A stretch of 64,000 bases of DNA, taken from positions 62,001 through 126,000 of the forward strand of contig NZ_JACTVJ010000016.1 in the NCBI RefSeq assembly GCF_014493765.1, in the 5' to 3' direction. Origin of the DNA: Streptomyces polyasparticus. Its GTDB lineage: Bacteria > Actinomycetota > Actinomycetes > Streptomycetales > Streptomycetaceae. Position numbers and translations under genes: made by a program. Below the pieces are notes generated by a model that did no database searches, was not told the DNA's origin, and saw nothing but the letters and a program-made list of their open reading frames with translations. Shown in pieces: positions 41,804 through 50,936 of the stretch (position 1 is the first letter of the stretch; each line of letters begins with the position of its first letter).

Positions 41804-42705
41804 GCGTCGCCCTCCACGCCCTGTTCGCTCTCCACGCCCTGCTTGTTCTCCGCGATCCGGGCGAACTCCTCGACGGTCAACGCCTCCCCGCGCGCCTGCG
41901 GCGAGACCCCCGCCGCCACGAGCGCCGCCTCGGCGGCCGCCGCGGACCCCGCCCACCCCGCGAGCGCGGCGCGCAGTGTCTTGCGGCGCTGGGCGAACGC
42001 GGCGTCGACGACCTTGAAGACCTCTTCGCGCGTGGCCGTGGTCTTCAGCGGCTCCTTGCGCCGCACCAGCGACACCAGACCGCTGTCGACGTTCGGCGCC
42101 GGCCAGAAGACGTTCCGCCCGATCGAGCCCGCCCGCTTGACCTCCGCGTACCAGTTGGCCTTGACCGACGGCACGCCGTACACCTTGCTGCCGGGCGCGG
42201 CGGCGAGCCGGTCGGCGACCTCGGCCTGGACCATGACGAGGCTGCGCTCGATGGTCGGGAACGTCGCGAGCATGTGCAGGAGCACGGGGACGGCGACGTT
42301 GTACGGAAGGTTCGCGACCAGCGCGGTCGGGGCGGGGCCCGGGAGCTCCTGGACCACCATCGCGTCCGAGTGCACGAGCGCGAAGCGGTCCTTGCGCTCG
42401 GGCATCCGGGCCTCGATGGTCGCGGGCAGGGCCGCGGCGAGGGTGTCGTCGATCTCGACGGCGGTGACGTGGTCGGCCGCTTCGAGCAGCGCGAGCGTCA
42501 GCGAGCCGAGGCCGGGGCCGACCTCGACGACCACGTCGTCGGGGCGCACCTCGGCGGTGCGGACGATGCGGCGGACGGTGTTGGCGTCGATGACGAAGTT
42601 CTGCCCACGCTGCTTGGTGGGGCGCACGCCAAGCGCCGCGGCCAGCTCGCGGATGTCGGCAGGCCCGAGGAGGGCGCCCGTCTCGTCGGACTCAGTGGTG
42701 CTCAC
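41800..42705 (-). CDS. rsmA: 16S rRNA dimethyladenosine transferase KsgA/RsmA
   Basis: SAM-dependent dimethylation of the two adjacent adenosines near the 3' end of 16S rRNA, late in 30S assembly. 301 residues. [18 protein letters not shown], the SAM loop [18 protein letters not shown], and the catalytic [11 protein letters not shown] are all family hallmarks. Start ATG 42705. It sits between rpfB and ispE as in mycobacteria and other actinobacteria; loss or mutation of KsgA gives kasugamycin resistance. Confidence 0.95.
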   Translation of the reverse strand: MSTTESDETGALLGPADIRELAAALGVRPTKQRGQNFVIDANTVRRIVRTAEVRPDDVVVEVGPGLGSLTLALLEAADHVTAVEIDDTLAAALPATIEARMPERKDRFALVHSDAMVVQELPGPAPTALVANLPYNVAVPVLLHMLATFPTIERSLVMVQAEVADRLAAAPGSKVYGVPSVKANWYAEVKRAGSIGRNVFWPAPNVDSGLVSLVRRKEPLKTTATREEVFKVVDAAFAQRRKTLRAALAGWAGSAAAAEAALVAAGVSPQARGEALTVEEFARIAENKQGVESEQGVEGDA

Positions 42706-42786
42706 GGGTCAAGGTTACGGGGCGGTGGGCGCTCGGCTGCTCCGTGCCCGGGAGTGCGGTCTCGTGGTCGGGTGCGGGCCGGGTGC

Positions 42787-42902
42787 GCCTGCGGCGGGCT
42801 CTTCTCCCCGACCCGCCCCTTCCCGAAACCGGGGCTGCGCCCCGGACCCCGTGCATCCGAACTTCGTTCGGATCTGCTCAAGCGCCGCAGGGGCTGAAAG
42901 AT
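42787..42902. repeat. Dispersed repeat, copy C (right flank, inverted)
   Basis: The reverse complement of copy B over about 115 bp with few differences; includes the ATCCGAAC...GTTCGGAT palindrome and the CCGGGGC hairpin. It lies between ksgA and rpfB, so the transcript from rpfB into ksgA would cross a stable hairpin. Confidence 0.85.
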
Positions 42903-42916
42903 GGGGCTGAAAGGGG

Positions 42917-44470
42917 CTAGTGGTGCAGCCGCCCCCCACAATGCGGCCAAGGGCTGGCCCCCCGCTGCACGTACAGCTTCTTCGCGCGGTACGTCTGCTC
43001 CGAGGCCGGGGCGTCCTGGGGGCGCCCGCTGCCGCCGAGGCCCTGCCAGGTGCGGGTGTCGAACTGGTAGAGCCCGCCGTATGTGCCGGACGGGTCCGTG
43101 ATGTGCGGGCGGCCGCCCGACTCGCAGGCCGCGAGGCCCGCCCAGTTGAGGCCGTCGGCGCCGCTCACCGAGGCCGGCAGCTGCTTGGTGCCGACCTTGA
43201 CGATCTGCGTCTGCGGCTCGCGTACCACCTCGGCCTTGAGCCGCTTGGGCTTCTGCTTCACGCCGTTCACGGTGCGCAGGGCGTACGTGACCCGCCGGGC
43301 GCCCTGGCGGCCGGGCTGCACCACGACCTCCGTACCGGAGAACAGCGAGGCGTCCTCGGTGCGCTGCACGTCGAAGGCGATCGGCTCCTCGCGCACCTCC
43401 TTGCTGCCGGTGACCCGCATGACCGTCACGGTCTGCCCGTCGCGCGGGAAGCTGGCCGGCGGCACGGACGTGGTGTCCTGCCCGCGCAGCGAGATCCCGG
43501 CCTGCTCCACGGCCTCGCGTACGGTCGCCGCGTTCGTACGGATGGTGCGCTCGCGCCCGTCGGCCATGATCGTGACGGTGCGCTCGGTACGGATGTCCAG
43601 GTGCAGCCCCTCGCGGGCGATCCGCTTCGAGCGCGAGGCCGACAGATACGCGCCCTCCGCGCGCACCCCGAGCTGGCGCAGCGCGCCGTCCACGGTGGGC
43701 GCGGTCGTCCAGACCTTGCGGCGCTGGCCGTCGAGGGTGAGGTGCACGGGCCGCCCGTAGCGCACCACGACCTCGTCGCCGCTGGCCAGTTGCGTGCCGG
43801 GCGCGGGCGCGACGACATCGTGCGCGCCGACCTCGAGGCCTTCGTCGGCGACGAGTTCGGAGACGTCGTCGGCGAAGGTGTGCAGCAGGCGCTCCTTGCC
43901 GTCGACGGAGAGCTTCACCGCCTTGTCCTCGGCGACGAACGCGGAGGTGCCGCCCGCGAGGAAGGCCACGACCAGGGCCTGCGGCACGAGCCGGCGCAGC
44001 GTCTCGGGCCGCTCGGAGGTCTTCCTGCGGCGCGCCGCCCTGCGGGCCTCGGCCCGTCCGCCGGAGTGGGGCCCGGCGGGCACGGGCGGCGCGGAGGGCG
44101 TCAAAGGCGCGGAAGGCATGGGAGGCATGGGAGGCACTGAAGGCGCGGCGAACGCGGTCTGCTCCCCGCCGGCCGCCGGCTCGCGCGGCGGCACCTCCTG
44201 CGCGGGCGGCGGCACCTTGGGCCGCCCCTTCTCCTGCCTCAGCGCGGCCCGGGCCTCATAGGCGGGCCGATAGGTGTCGTAACGGGGCTGCGCATCCCCG
44301 TACGGCTGTGACTGCGTGCCCTCGTACCGCTGCGGCTGCGCATCCCCGTACCGCTGTGGCTGCGCTTCCCCGTACCGCTGTGGCTGCGCTTCCCCGTACT
44401 GGCGCGGCTGCGCATCCCGGTACTGCCGCTCGCTCACCCCATAGGGGTCGTACGAAGTCCCATGGCTCAC
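42917..44470 (-). CDS. rpfB: Resuscitation-promoting factor RpfB
   Basis: A muralytic cell-wall enzyme that helps spores or dormant cells resume growth. 517 residues from GTG 44470. Cytoplasmic N-terminus with about six octapeptide repeats (QRYGEAQP/QRYGDAQP, residues 17-64), a Pro-rich stretch, one transmembrane helix (VPQALVVAFLAGGTSAFVA), three DUF348 domains (VKLSVDGKERLLHTF, VHLTLDGQRRKVW, VTIMADGRERTIR), a G5 domain (YALRTVNGVKQKPKRLKAEVV), and a C-terminal lysozyme-like Rpf domain with the catalytic Glu in LAACESGG. It sits in the tatD-rpfB-ksgA-ispE module. Confidence 0.93.
   Translation of the reverse strand: MSHGTSYDPYGVSERQYRDAQPRQYGEAQPQRYGEAQPQRYGDAQPQRYEGTQSQPYGDAQPRYDTYRPAYEARAALRQEKGRPKVPPPAQEVPPREPAAGGEQTAFAAPSVPPMPPMPSAPLTPSAPPVPAGPHSGGRAEARRAARRRKTSERPETLRRLVPQALVVAFLAGGTSAFVAEDKAVKLSVDGKERLLHTFADDVSELVADEGLEVGAHDVVAPAPGTQLASGDEVVVRYGRPVHLTLDGQRRKVWTTAPTVDGALRQLGVRAEGAYLSASRSKRIAREGLHLDIRTERTVTIMADGRERTIRTNAATVREAVEQAGISLRGQDTTSVPPASFPRDGQTVTVMRVTGSKEVREEPIAFDVQRTEDASLFSGTEVVVQPGRQGARRVTYALRTVNGVKQKPKRLKAEVVREPQTQIVKVGTKQLPASVSGADGLNWAGLAACESGGRPHITDPSGTYGGLYQFDTRTWQGLGGSGRPQDAPASEQTYRAKKLYVQRGASPWPHCGGRLHH
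44270..44430 (-). repeat. 24-bp coding repeats in rpfB
   Basis: Tandem 24-base units with the minus-strand sense Q-R-Y-G-(E/D)-A-Q-P. On the plus strand they appear as CCGTACCGCTGTGGCTGCGC. The units differ slightly; this part of the gene is a likely site of length variation between strains. Confidence 0.8.
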
Positions 44471-44618
44471 GATGTCGCTCCAGGCTCCAAGGGTCCGGAT
44501 CAAGCAGGTTCCGGATCAGGCGCAGCGAACCTAGCGGAGCGACCGTCACTCTCCCAAGCAGCGCGACTACGCAGTGTCGCGGCGTTGCCCAGCGGTGAGG
44601 GAGCCGGAGCGTTATCCG

Positions 44619-45488
44619 TCAGTAATCAAAAGCGCGGGCCGTGTTCGCCGCGACGGCCTCTGCCAGCACGTCCTCGTGCACCTTGGCCACCAGCGCCATG
44701 GCCCGCAATGTGACCGGAATGAGATACGGCGCGTTAGGCCGTCCGCGGTAGGGCGCGGGGGTCAGGAAGGGCGCGTCCGTCTCCACGAGGACGAGCTCCA
44801 GCGGCGCGGCCACCAGGGCGTCGCGCAGATGCTGGGCGTTCTTGAAGGTGACGTTGCCCGCGAACGACATGAAGTAGCCGTTCTGCGCGCAGACTTGGGC
44901 CATCGCCGCGTCACCGGAGTAGCAGTGGAAGACGGTCCGTTCGGGAGCGCCTTCCTCCTTGAGGATCCGCAGCACATCGGCGTGCGCCTCGCGATCGTGG
45001 ATCACCAGCGCCTTGCCGTGCCGCTTCGCGATCTCGATATGCGCACGGAAGGACTTCTCCTGCGCGGCCTTGCCCTCCGGTCCCGTACGGAAGTAGTCGA
45101 GCCCGGTCTCGCCGACGCCCTTGACCTGCGGCAGCGCGGCGAGCCGGTCGATCTCGGCGAGCGCCTCGTCGAGCCCCGCGTCACCGAGCGGCTGCCGGGC
45201 GCCCTGGCGCGACCAGCCGTCGGGGTCGCCGTGCACGATCCGCGGGGCCTCGTTGGGGTGCAGCGCGACGGTGGCGTGCACACTCTCGTGCGCCGCCGCG
45301 GTGTCGGCCGCCCACTGTGAACCCTTGAGGTCGCAGCCGACCTGCACCACGGTCGTCACCCCCACGGAGGCGGCCTTCGCGAGCCCCGCCTCGACGGTGC
45401 CGTCCTGCATGTCGAGGTGCGTATGCGAGTCGGCGACCGGGATGCGCAGGGGCTCGGGAAGGGGCGGGGGTGCGTCCTTGGGGCTCAT
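44619..45488 (-). CDS. tatD: TatD-family metal-dependent hydrolase
   Basis: 289 residues, amidohydrolase-fold DNase/deoxyribonuclease-like family. Metal ligands in DSHTHLDM (residue 20 region), GETGLDYF, the CYSGD segment and ETDAPF. Its biochemical role in actinobacteria is not certain; E. coli TatD is a 3'-5' DNase. Start ATG 45488. It heads the conserved row tatD-rpfB-ksgA-ispE, but a 148-bp gap separates it from rpfB. That gap has two copies of TGATCCGGA but no riboswitch I can identify. Confidence 0.92.
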   Translation of the reverse strand: MSPKDAPPPLPEPLRIPVADSHTHLDMQDGTVEAGLAKAASVGVTTVVQVGCDLKGSQWAADTAAAHESVHATVALHPNEAPRIVHGDPDGWSRQGARQPLGDAGLDEALAEIDRLAALPQVKGVGETGLDYFRTGPEGKAAQEKSFRAHIEIAKRHGKALVIHDREAHADVLRILKEEGAPERTVFHCYSGDAAMAQVCAQNGYFMSFAGNVTFKNAQHLRDALVAAPLELVLVETDAPFLTPAPYRGRPNAPYLIPVTLRAMALVAKVHEDVLAEAVAANTARAFDY

Positions 45489-45549
45489 GCCTCGATCCTA
45501 CGAAGCGCGCGCACGGCTCCGAGAACGCACCGGTGCCCGCCCTCGCCCG

Positions 45550-46014
45550 CTAGTGCCTGCCCTTGAAGGGATGCAGGAGGTCGGACAGGTGCCAGTGGTG
45601 CTCCGGCACCGGCCCGGCGGCCGCCACATCAGCGCCCTCTGCCGGCTTCTTGGCGCCCTTGCGGTCCTTGTGGGACAGCAGATCGAGGATGGAGGAGACC
45701 TGTCCGGCCTGCATGATGCGGACGACATGGCCGCCGCAGTTGAGGCACGTGGGCCGGGAGAGCGGTGAGGGAACCCGCTGGCCGCCCGCCTTGTAGAGCA
45801 CGAATTCATTGCCCTGGCCGTCGACGAAATGCTCGATGTCGTAACTCTGCTCCCAGCCGTGCCCGCACCGCATACAGGCGAAGGCGTACGACTCGTGAAC
45901 CGTGGCTATCGGATGGGTCGGCAGACTGGTCGGGTCGACAGGGCCCGCCGCCGGTGTGGTCGTGCGGACTGCTGCGGCGTCGACGTCGGCGGCGCGGCCG
46001 GTGATCTCACTCAT
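45550..46014 (-). CDS. Zinc-ribbon-like protein of unknown function
   Basis: 154 residues from ATG 46014 with AGAGGAGC upstream. Two cysteine pairs, CMRC (47, 50) and CLNC (90, 93), probably bind one zinc, framing a short segment YDIEHFVDGQGNEFVLYKAGGQRV. The remaining N- and C-terminal parts are low-complexity (AAAVRTTTPAAG and KKPAEGADVAAAG). I know no function for this actinobacterial family. It lies between tatD and rsmI on the same strand. Confidence 0.8.
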   Translation of the reverse strand: MSEITGRAADVDAAAVRTTTPAAGPVDPTSLPTHPIATVHESYAFACMRCGHGWEQSYDIEHFVDGQGNEFVLYKAGGQRVPSPLSRPTCLNCGGHVVRIMQAGQVSSILDLLSHKDRKGAKKPAEGADVAAAGPVPEHHWHLSDLLHPFKGRH

Positions 46015-46196
46015 GCCAGCTCCTCTTGTCCCTCGGACAAGTACGTCCGGGGTCATCCACGTGCGAAGGAACCATTCGGGTTCCTGCATCCAGTGGACGC
46101 CTCGTACGGCCGGAACGCATCAGACCTGTCGACTATTGGAGCGTTTTTGGGTGCCTCATGTGGAAAGAGCCCGATGCCCGGCTTAGCCTTTGCTTT

Positions 46197-47081
46197 TCAG
46201 ATTAGTCCTTTGCCGTCCTTTGGCGACCGTCCCGCCGCATTCTTTGCCGCCACGACGGCATCGAATACCTCGCGCTTGGGCAGCCCCGCCTCGGCCGCGA
46301 CCGCCGCAATGGCCTCCTTGCGCCGCTCCCCCGCCTCCTCGCGTACCTGCACCCGGCGCACCAGCTCGTCCGCGTCCAGCTCGGCGACGGTCTCGGGGGC
46401 GCCCTCGACGACGACCGTGATCTCTCCGCGTACGCCCTCCGCGGCCCAGGCGGCGAGGTCGCCGAGACCGCCGCGCTTGACCTCCTCGTACGTCTTGGTC
46501 AGCTCGCGGCAGACGGCCGCGCGGCGCTCGGGGCCGAAGGCCTCGGCCATGGCGGCGAGGGTGTCGTCGAGACGGTGCGGGGCCTCGAAGTAGACCAACG
46601 TACGCCGCTCGCCGGCCACTTCGCGCAGCCGCGACATCCGCTCGCCGGCCTTGCGCGGCAGGAAGCCCTCGAAGCAGAAGCGGTCGACGGGAAGCCCGGA
46701 CAGGGCGAGCGCGGTGAGCACGGCGGACGGGCCGGGGACGGCCGTGACCTTGATGTCCTTCTCGACGGCGGCCGCGACCAGGCGGTAGCCGGGGTCGGAC
46801 ACGGAGGGCATGCCCGCGTCGGTCACGAGGAGCACCCGGGCGCCGCCGGCCAGCGCCTCGACGAGTTCGGGCGTACGGGCGGCCTCATTGCCCTCGAAGT
46901 ACGACACGACCCGCCCGGTCGTCTGCACCCCGAGCGCCTGGGTGAGCCGGCGAAGACGGCGGGTGTCCTCGGCGGCGACGATGTCGGCGCCCTCCAGCTC
47001 GGCGGCGAGTCGGGGCGGTGCGTCGGCGGTGTCGCCGATGGGCGTGCCGGCCAGGACGAGGGTTCCTTGCGTTCCTGTCAC
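46197..47081 (-). CDS. rsmI: 16S rRNA 2'-O-ribose methyltransferase RsmI
   Basis: Methylates the 2'-OH of C1402 of 16S rRNA. 294 residues. Tetrapyrrole-methylase fold: GTLVLAGTPIGDTADAPPRL at the start, VAAEDTRRLRRL, LLVTDAGMPSVSDPGYRLV and AVPGPSAVLTALALSGLP. C-terminal helical domain with SPKDGKGLI. Start ATG 47081. It is divergent from pmt across a 235-bp region containing a tandem 23-bp repeat. Confidence 0.95.
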   Translation of the reverse strand: MTGTQGTLVLAGTPIGDTADAPPRLAAELEGADIVAAEDTRRLRRLTQALGVQTTGRVVSYFEGNEAARTPELVEALAGGARVLLVTDAGMPSVSDPGYRLVAAAVEKDIKVTAVPGPSAVLTALALSGLPVDRFCFEGFLPRKAGERMSRLREVAGERRTLVYFEAPHRLDDTLAAMAEAFGPERRAAVCRELTKTYEEVKRGGLGDLAAWAAEGVRGEITVVVEGAPETVAELDADELVRRVQVREEAGERRKEAIAAVAAEAGLPKREVFDAVVAAKNAAGRSPKDGKGLI

Positions 47082-47117
47082 GTGTCACAGTCTCGCAGGC
47101 CCGCACTGCGGGGCGGC

Positions 47118-47163
47118 CGCCGGACGGCTGCGGACCGGCTCGCCGGACGGCTGCGGACCGGCT
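47118..47163. repeat. Perfect 23-bp tandem duplication between rsmI and pmt
   Basis: 47118-47140 and 47141-47163 are identical (CGCCGGACGGCTGCGGACCG plus GCT). They lie in the shared upstream region of two divergent genes. Confidence 0.9.
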
Positions 47164-47316
47164 GTCGATCGGCCGTTGTCAGTGCGGGCCGATAGCCTCG
47201 AATGGGGCTGGTCCCCCGGGCGGGCGGGTTCTGTCCGGCCACCTGGACCGGCACCGTCCGCTTCCCCGGCGGGCCGCACCTGGGATCCCCACAGCCGGGT
47301 TCCCTACGATGGCGCG

Positions 47317-49074
47317 GTGACCAGTGCCCCGTCCCCCCAGCCCACGAGGGACTCCGCCGACCGGCCCGCCCCCGATCCGCAGCAGTCGCCTGCGCAGAGC
47401 TGGAGCGCGCGGCTGCGCAGATTCGGGTACGCCGCGCAGCCGGTGCAGGACGTGGCGCAGCGCCTGGACCCTCCGTATGCCGAACCGGGCCCGCGCCTGT
47501 GGTCGGTGCTCAAGGTGGCCCCCGAATCCCGTCCCGGGCTCACCCGGGCACTCGGCTGGGGCGGTCCGCTGCTCGTCACGCTGTTCGCGGGTCTGCTCCG
47601 CTTCTGGAACCTGGGCAAGCCCAATGCGGTGATATTCGACGAGACGTATTACGCGAAGGACGCCTGGGCCCTGCTGAAGCGGGGGTACGAGGTCAACTGG
47701 CCGAAGGACTACAACGACACCGTCATCGAACTCGGCTCGAAGGTGCCGGTCGGTCACGACCCGTCGTACGTCGTGCACCCGCCGATGGGCAAGTGGGTCA
47801 TCGCGGCCGGTGAGTGGATCTTCGGTCTGACGCCCTTCGGCTGGCGCTTCATGGTGGCGCTGCTCGGCACGCTCTCGGTCCTGATGGTGTGCCGGATCGG
47901 GCGCCGGATGTTCCGCTCGACGTTCCTGGGCTGCCTCGCCGGTCTGCTGCTCGCGGTGGACGGTCTGCACCTGGTGATGAGCCGGACCGCGCTGCTCGAT
48001 CTGCCGCTGATGTTCTTCGTGCTCGCGGCCTTCGGCGCGCTGGTGATCGACCGCGACAAGGCCCGGGCCAGGCTCGCGGCGGCGCTGCCGGTGGACGAGG
48101 ACGGGGTCGTACGGCCCGATGCGAAAATCGCGGAGACGCTCCGTCTGGGCTGGCGGCCCTGGCGGATCGCGGCCGGTGTCTTCCTCGGCCTGGCGTTCGC
48201 GACCAAGTGGAACGGCGGTGTGTTCCTCGCCGCGTTCGGCCTGATGACGGTCCTGTGGGACGTGGGCGGGCGGCGCACCGCGGGTGCCCGGCGGCCATAT
48301 GTCGCGGTCCTCAAGCGGGATGTGCTCCCGGCGTTCGTGTCGACCGTGCCGGTGTTCGTCGCCACGTACCTCGCGACCTGGACCGGCTGGCTGCTCCACA
48401 CCGAAAAGGGCGACCGCGGGTATCTGCGGGAGTGGGGTGCGGAGCATCCCTCCAGCGGGTTCGGCGGTCTGTTCCCGGACTGGTGGCGCAGCCTGTGGCA
48501 CTACTCGCACCAGGTGTGGAACTTCCATGTCGACCTGGTCTCGCCCCACGACTACGAGTCCAACCCATGGAGCTGGCTGGTCCTCGGCCGCCCGGTCTCG
48601 TACTACTACGAGTCCCCCGCGCCCGGTACCGCCAACTGCCCCACGGGCGTCCGCGAGAAATGCGCGAGCGAGGTCCTCGCGCTCGGCACCCCGCTCCTGT
48701 GGTGGGCGGCGTGCTTCGCGGTCCTGTACGTCCTGTGGCGCTGGTTCTTCCGCCGCGACTGGCGTGCGGGCGCGATCGCCTGCGCGTTCCTCGCAGGCTG
48801 GCTGCCGTGGCTGAAGTACCAGGAGCGGACGATCTTCCTCTTCTACGCGGTCGTCTTCGTGCCCTATCTGTGCATGGCACTGTCGATGATGATCGGCTCG
48901 ATCATCGGGCCACCGGGGTCGAACGAGCGGCGCAGGGTCGTGGGCGTGGTGGGCGCGGGTGTGCTCGTCCTGCTGATCGTCTGGAACTTCATTTATTTCT
49001 GGCCCATCTACACCGGCCATTCCATTCCGGTGGATTCCTGGCGGGCCCGGATGTGGTTCGACACCTGGGTGTAG
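47317..49074 (+). CDS. pmt: Protein O-mannosyltransferase (PMT family)
   Basis: Transfers mannose from polyprenyl-phosphate-mannose to Ser/Thr of secreted proteins as they cross the membrane. 585 residues from GTG 47317, with about ten transmembrane helices. The catalytic Asp108-Glu109 is in VIFDETYYAKDAW, and the PMT motif FHWPP-like PPMGKWVIAAGEWIFG follows. In S. coelicolor, pmt mutants lose the phage phiC31 receptor and become sensitive to cell-wall antibiotics, which fits the neighbouring PBPs. It is followed by two tandem PBP genes. Confidence 0.93.
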   Translation: MTSAPSPQPTRDSADRPAPDPQQSPAQSWSARLRRFGYAAQPVQDVAQRLDPPYAEPGPRLWSVLKVAPESRPGLTRALGWGGPLLVTLFAGLLRFWNLGKPNAVIFDETYYAKDAWALLKRGYEVNWPKDYNDTVIELGSKVPVGHDPSYVVHPPMGKWVIAAGEWIFGLTPFGWRFMVALLGTLSVLMVCRIGRRMFRSTFLGCLAGLLLAVDGLHLVMSRTALLDLPLMFFVLAAFGALVIDRDKARARLAAALPVDEDGVVRPDAKIAETLRLGWRPWRIAAGVFLGLAFATKWNGGVFLAAFGLMTVLWDVGGRRTAGARRPYVAVLKRDVLPAFVSTVPVFVATYLATWTGWLLHTEKGDRGYLREWGAEHPSSGFGGLFPDWWRSLWHYSHQVWNFHVDLVSPHDYESNPWSWLVLGRPVSYYYESPAPGTANCPTGVREKCASEVLALGTPLLWWAACFAVLYVLWRWFFRRDWRAGAIACAFLAGWLPWLKYQERTIFLFYAVVFVPYLCMALSMMIGSIIGPPGSNERRRVVGVVGAGVLVLLIVWNFIYFWPIYTGHSIPVDSWRARMWFDTWV

Positions 49075-49130
49075 CCGCATCGAGATCCCTCCCACCGCAG
49101 AAAGCGCTTAAGCTGCACTCCATAACTTCC

Positions 49131-49142
49131 TGAACATGTTCA
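49131..49142. promoter_or_regulatory. Palindrome before the first PBP gene
   Basis: TGAACATGTTCA, perfect, 52 bases before the PBP start; the half-site GTTCA recurs at 49163. It is a candidate regulatory site with no known protein. Confidence 0.45.
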
Positions 49143-49193
49143 ACATCTCGTACGGGGAATGTGTTCAGGACTCCTGGGGAGGGGAGCGCAGCC

Positions 49194-50810
49194 ATGCGCA
49201 ATGGAGTCAAGACTGCCTTGGTGGGCGGGGTTTTCACCGTGATGGTGGGAGTTGCCGGGTATGGGGCGGTGAATTTGTACAACGGGGTGACGGGGGGCAA
49301 TACCGCGAGCGCCGACGCGAAGCCGTCCTCCGGGCCGGTGACGGACGAGGAAGTCGCGGACACCGTCGGGAAGTTCTTCAAGGCGTGGTCGGCGGGCAAG
49401 GCCGACGCCGCCGCGAATCTCACCAATGACAACGCGGCCGCGGCCAAGGTGCTCGCCTCGTTCGCCGGGGCCGACATCACCAAGGTCAGGATCGAGCAGG
49501 GCAAGGCCGCCGGCGCCACGGTGCCGTTCGCGGTCTCGGCCACGGTGACGTACGAGGGCAAGTCCAAGCCCCTTGCGTACAAGAGCGAGTTGAAGGTAGT
49601 GCGCGGGGAGACGACCGGGGCGGCTCTGGTCGACTGGGAGCCGACAGTGGTCCATCCCGAGCTGAAGGAGGGCGACACGTTCGCGGTGGGTCAGGCGGAC
49701 GATCCGCAGATCCGGATCGTCGACCGCCGCGGCAAGGTGCTCACGGCGGAGAAGTACCCGTCGCTCGCGCCCGTCTTCGACCACCTGATGACCACGTACG
49801 GGGACAAGGCGGGCGGCAAGCCGGGCCTGGAGCTGTGGATCGAGCGCGCGGACCAGACCGCGTACAACACGACGCTGGTGACCCTGGCGAAGGGTGAGCC
49901 GGGCAAGCTGCGGACCACGCTCAGCGCGACGGCACAGGCCGCGGCGGAGAAGGCCGTACAGAGCAAGGCCAAGTCGTCGGTGGTGGCGATCCAGCCGAGC
50001 ACCGGCGAGGTGCTCGCGATGGCCAACCAGGAGCCCGGTGACAACGTGGCGTTCATGGGGAGGCTGGCTCCCGGCTCGACGATGAAGATCGTGACGGCGG
50101 CGACCCTCATCGACAACGGTGTGGCCGGTCCCGGCACCAGCATTCCCTGCCCGCACACCATCGTCTACCGCAGCCAGACCTTCGGCAATCTGCCCGGCCT
50201 GAAGGCGAACGAGAACGCCACGCTCGCCGAGAACTTCTCGCGCTCCTGCAACACGGGCTTCATCAAGGGCATCGCTCACGACGACCTCAACGACAACTCG
50301 CTCACCCAGGAAGCCGCCAAGTTCGGCATCGGCGCCGAGTGGCACACCGGCATTCCCTCGTACGACGGTTCGGTGCCGCCGGCCGACACCTCCGACCGGG
50401 GAGCGAACGCCATCGGCCAGGGAGTGGTCCAGATGAGCCCGCTGAACATGGCGTCCATCGTGGCCACCGTGAAGGGCGGCGGCGCGTTCCGTCAGCCGGT
50501 GATCGTCGACTCCTCGTACGGGGTGCAGCGGGCCACGGCGAGCGGCATCACGCCGGGCACCGCGAGCCAGCTGGCGCAGATGATGCGCACCACCGCCAGG
50601 TACGGCTCGGGCAAGCCCGCCGTGGGCCACCTCGGCGGTGACGTCGGCGCCAAGACCGGCTCGGCGGAGGTGGCCGGCCAGTCCAAGCCCAACAGCTGGT
50701 TCGCCGGCTTCCGCGGGGACATCGCCGTGGCGGCCGTCGTCATCGAGGGCGGACGCGGCGGAGAGTCGGCCGGGCCGATCGTGGCCCGGGTTCTGGGCGC
50801 CGGCTACTGA
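49194..50810 (+). CDS. Class B-type penicillin-binding protein (PBP-A)
   Basis: 538 residues, one N-terminal membrane anchor (VKTALVGGVFTVMVGVAGYG) with the rest outside. An NTF2-like N-terminal domain (FFKAWSAGKADAAANLTNDNAAAAKVL) as in MecA/PBP2a, a PBP dimer-like linker region, then a transpeptidase domain with Ser295-Thr-Met-Lys (PGSTMKIV), Ser351-Cys-Asn (SCNTGF) and Lys487-Thr-Gly (KTGSAEV). It should make peptidoglycan cross-links and bind beta-lactams. GGGGAGGGG lies before the ATG. A close paralogue follows 126 bases downstream. Confidence 0.93.
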   Translation: MRNGVKTALVGGVFTVMVGVAGYGAVNLYNGVTGGNTASADAKPSSGPVTDEEVADTVGKFFKAWSAGKADAAANLTNDNAAAAKVLASFAGADITKVRIEQGKAAGATVPFAVSATVTYEGKSKPLAYKSELKVVRGETTGAALVDWEPTVVHPELKEGDTFAVGQADDPQIRIVDRRGKVLTAEKYPSLAPVFDHLMTTYGDKAGGKPGLELWIERADQTAYNTTLVTLAKGEPGKLRTTLSATAQAAAEKAVQSKAKSSVVAIQPSTGEVLAMANQEPGDNVAFMGRLAPGSTMKIVTAATLIDNGVAGPGTSIPCPHTIVYRSQTFGNLPGLKANENATLAENFSRSCNTGFIKGIAHDDLNDNSLTQEAAKFGIGAEWHTGIPSYDGSVPPADTSDRGANAIGQGVVQMSPLNMASIVATVKGGGAFRQPVIVDSSYGVQRATASGITPGTASQLAQMMRTTARYGSGKPAVGHLGGDVGAKTGSAEVAGQSKPNSWFAGFRGDIAVAAVVIEGGRGGESAGPIVARVLGAGY

Positions 50811-50936
50811 CCGGCCCGGCGGCCGGAGCCCCGCACACCCGGGCTCCGGCCGTCAACCCGGGCAACCGCAGTCACAGATGACCTATAGGGTGCCCGGACA
50901 GTCAGGCGGCACCCGCGGGGCAAGGCGGAGGAACTG

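Noticed and set aside
44471-44618. c-di-AMP (ydaO-type) riboswitch upstream of rpfB
   Set aside because: Such switches control some Streptomyces rpf genes, but the gap here lacks the recognisable conserved pieces and is short.
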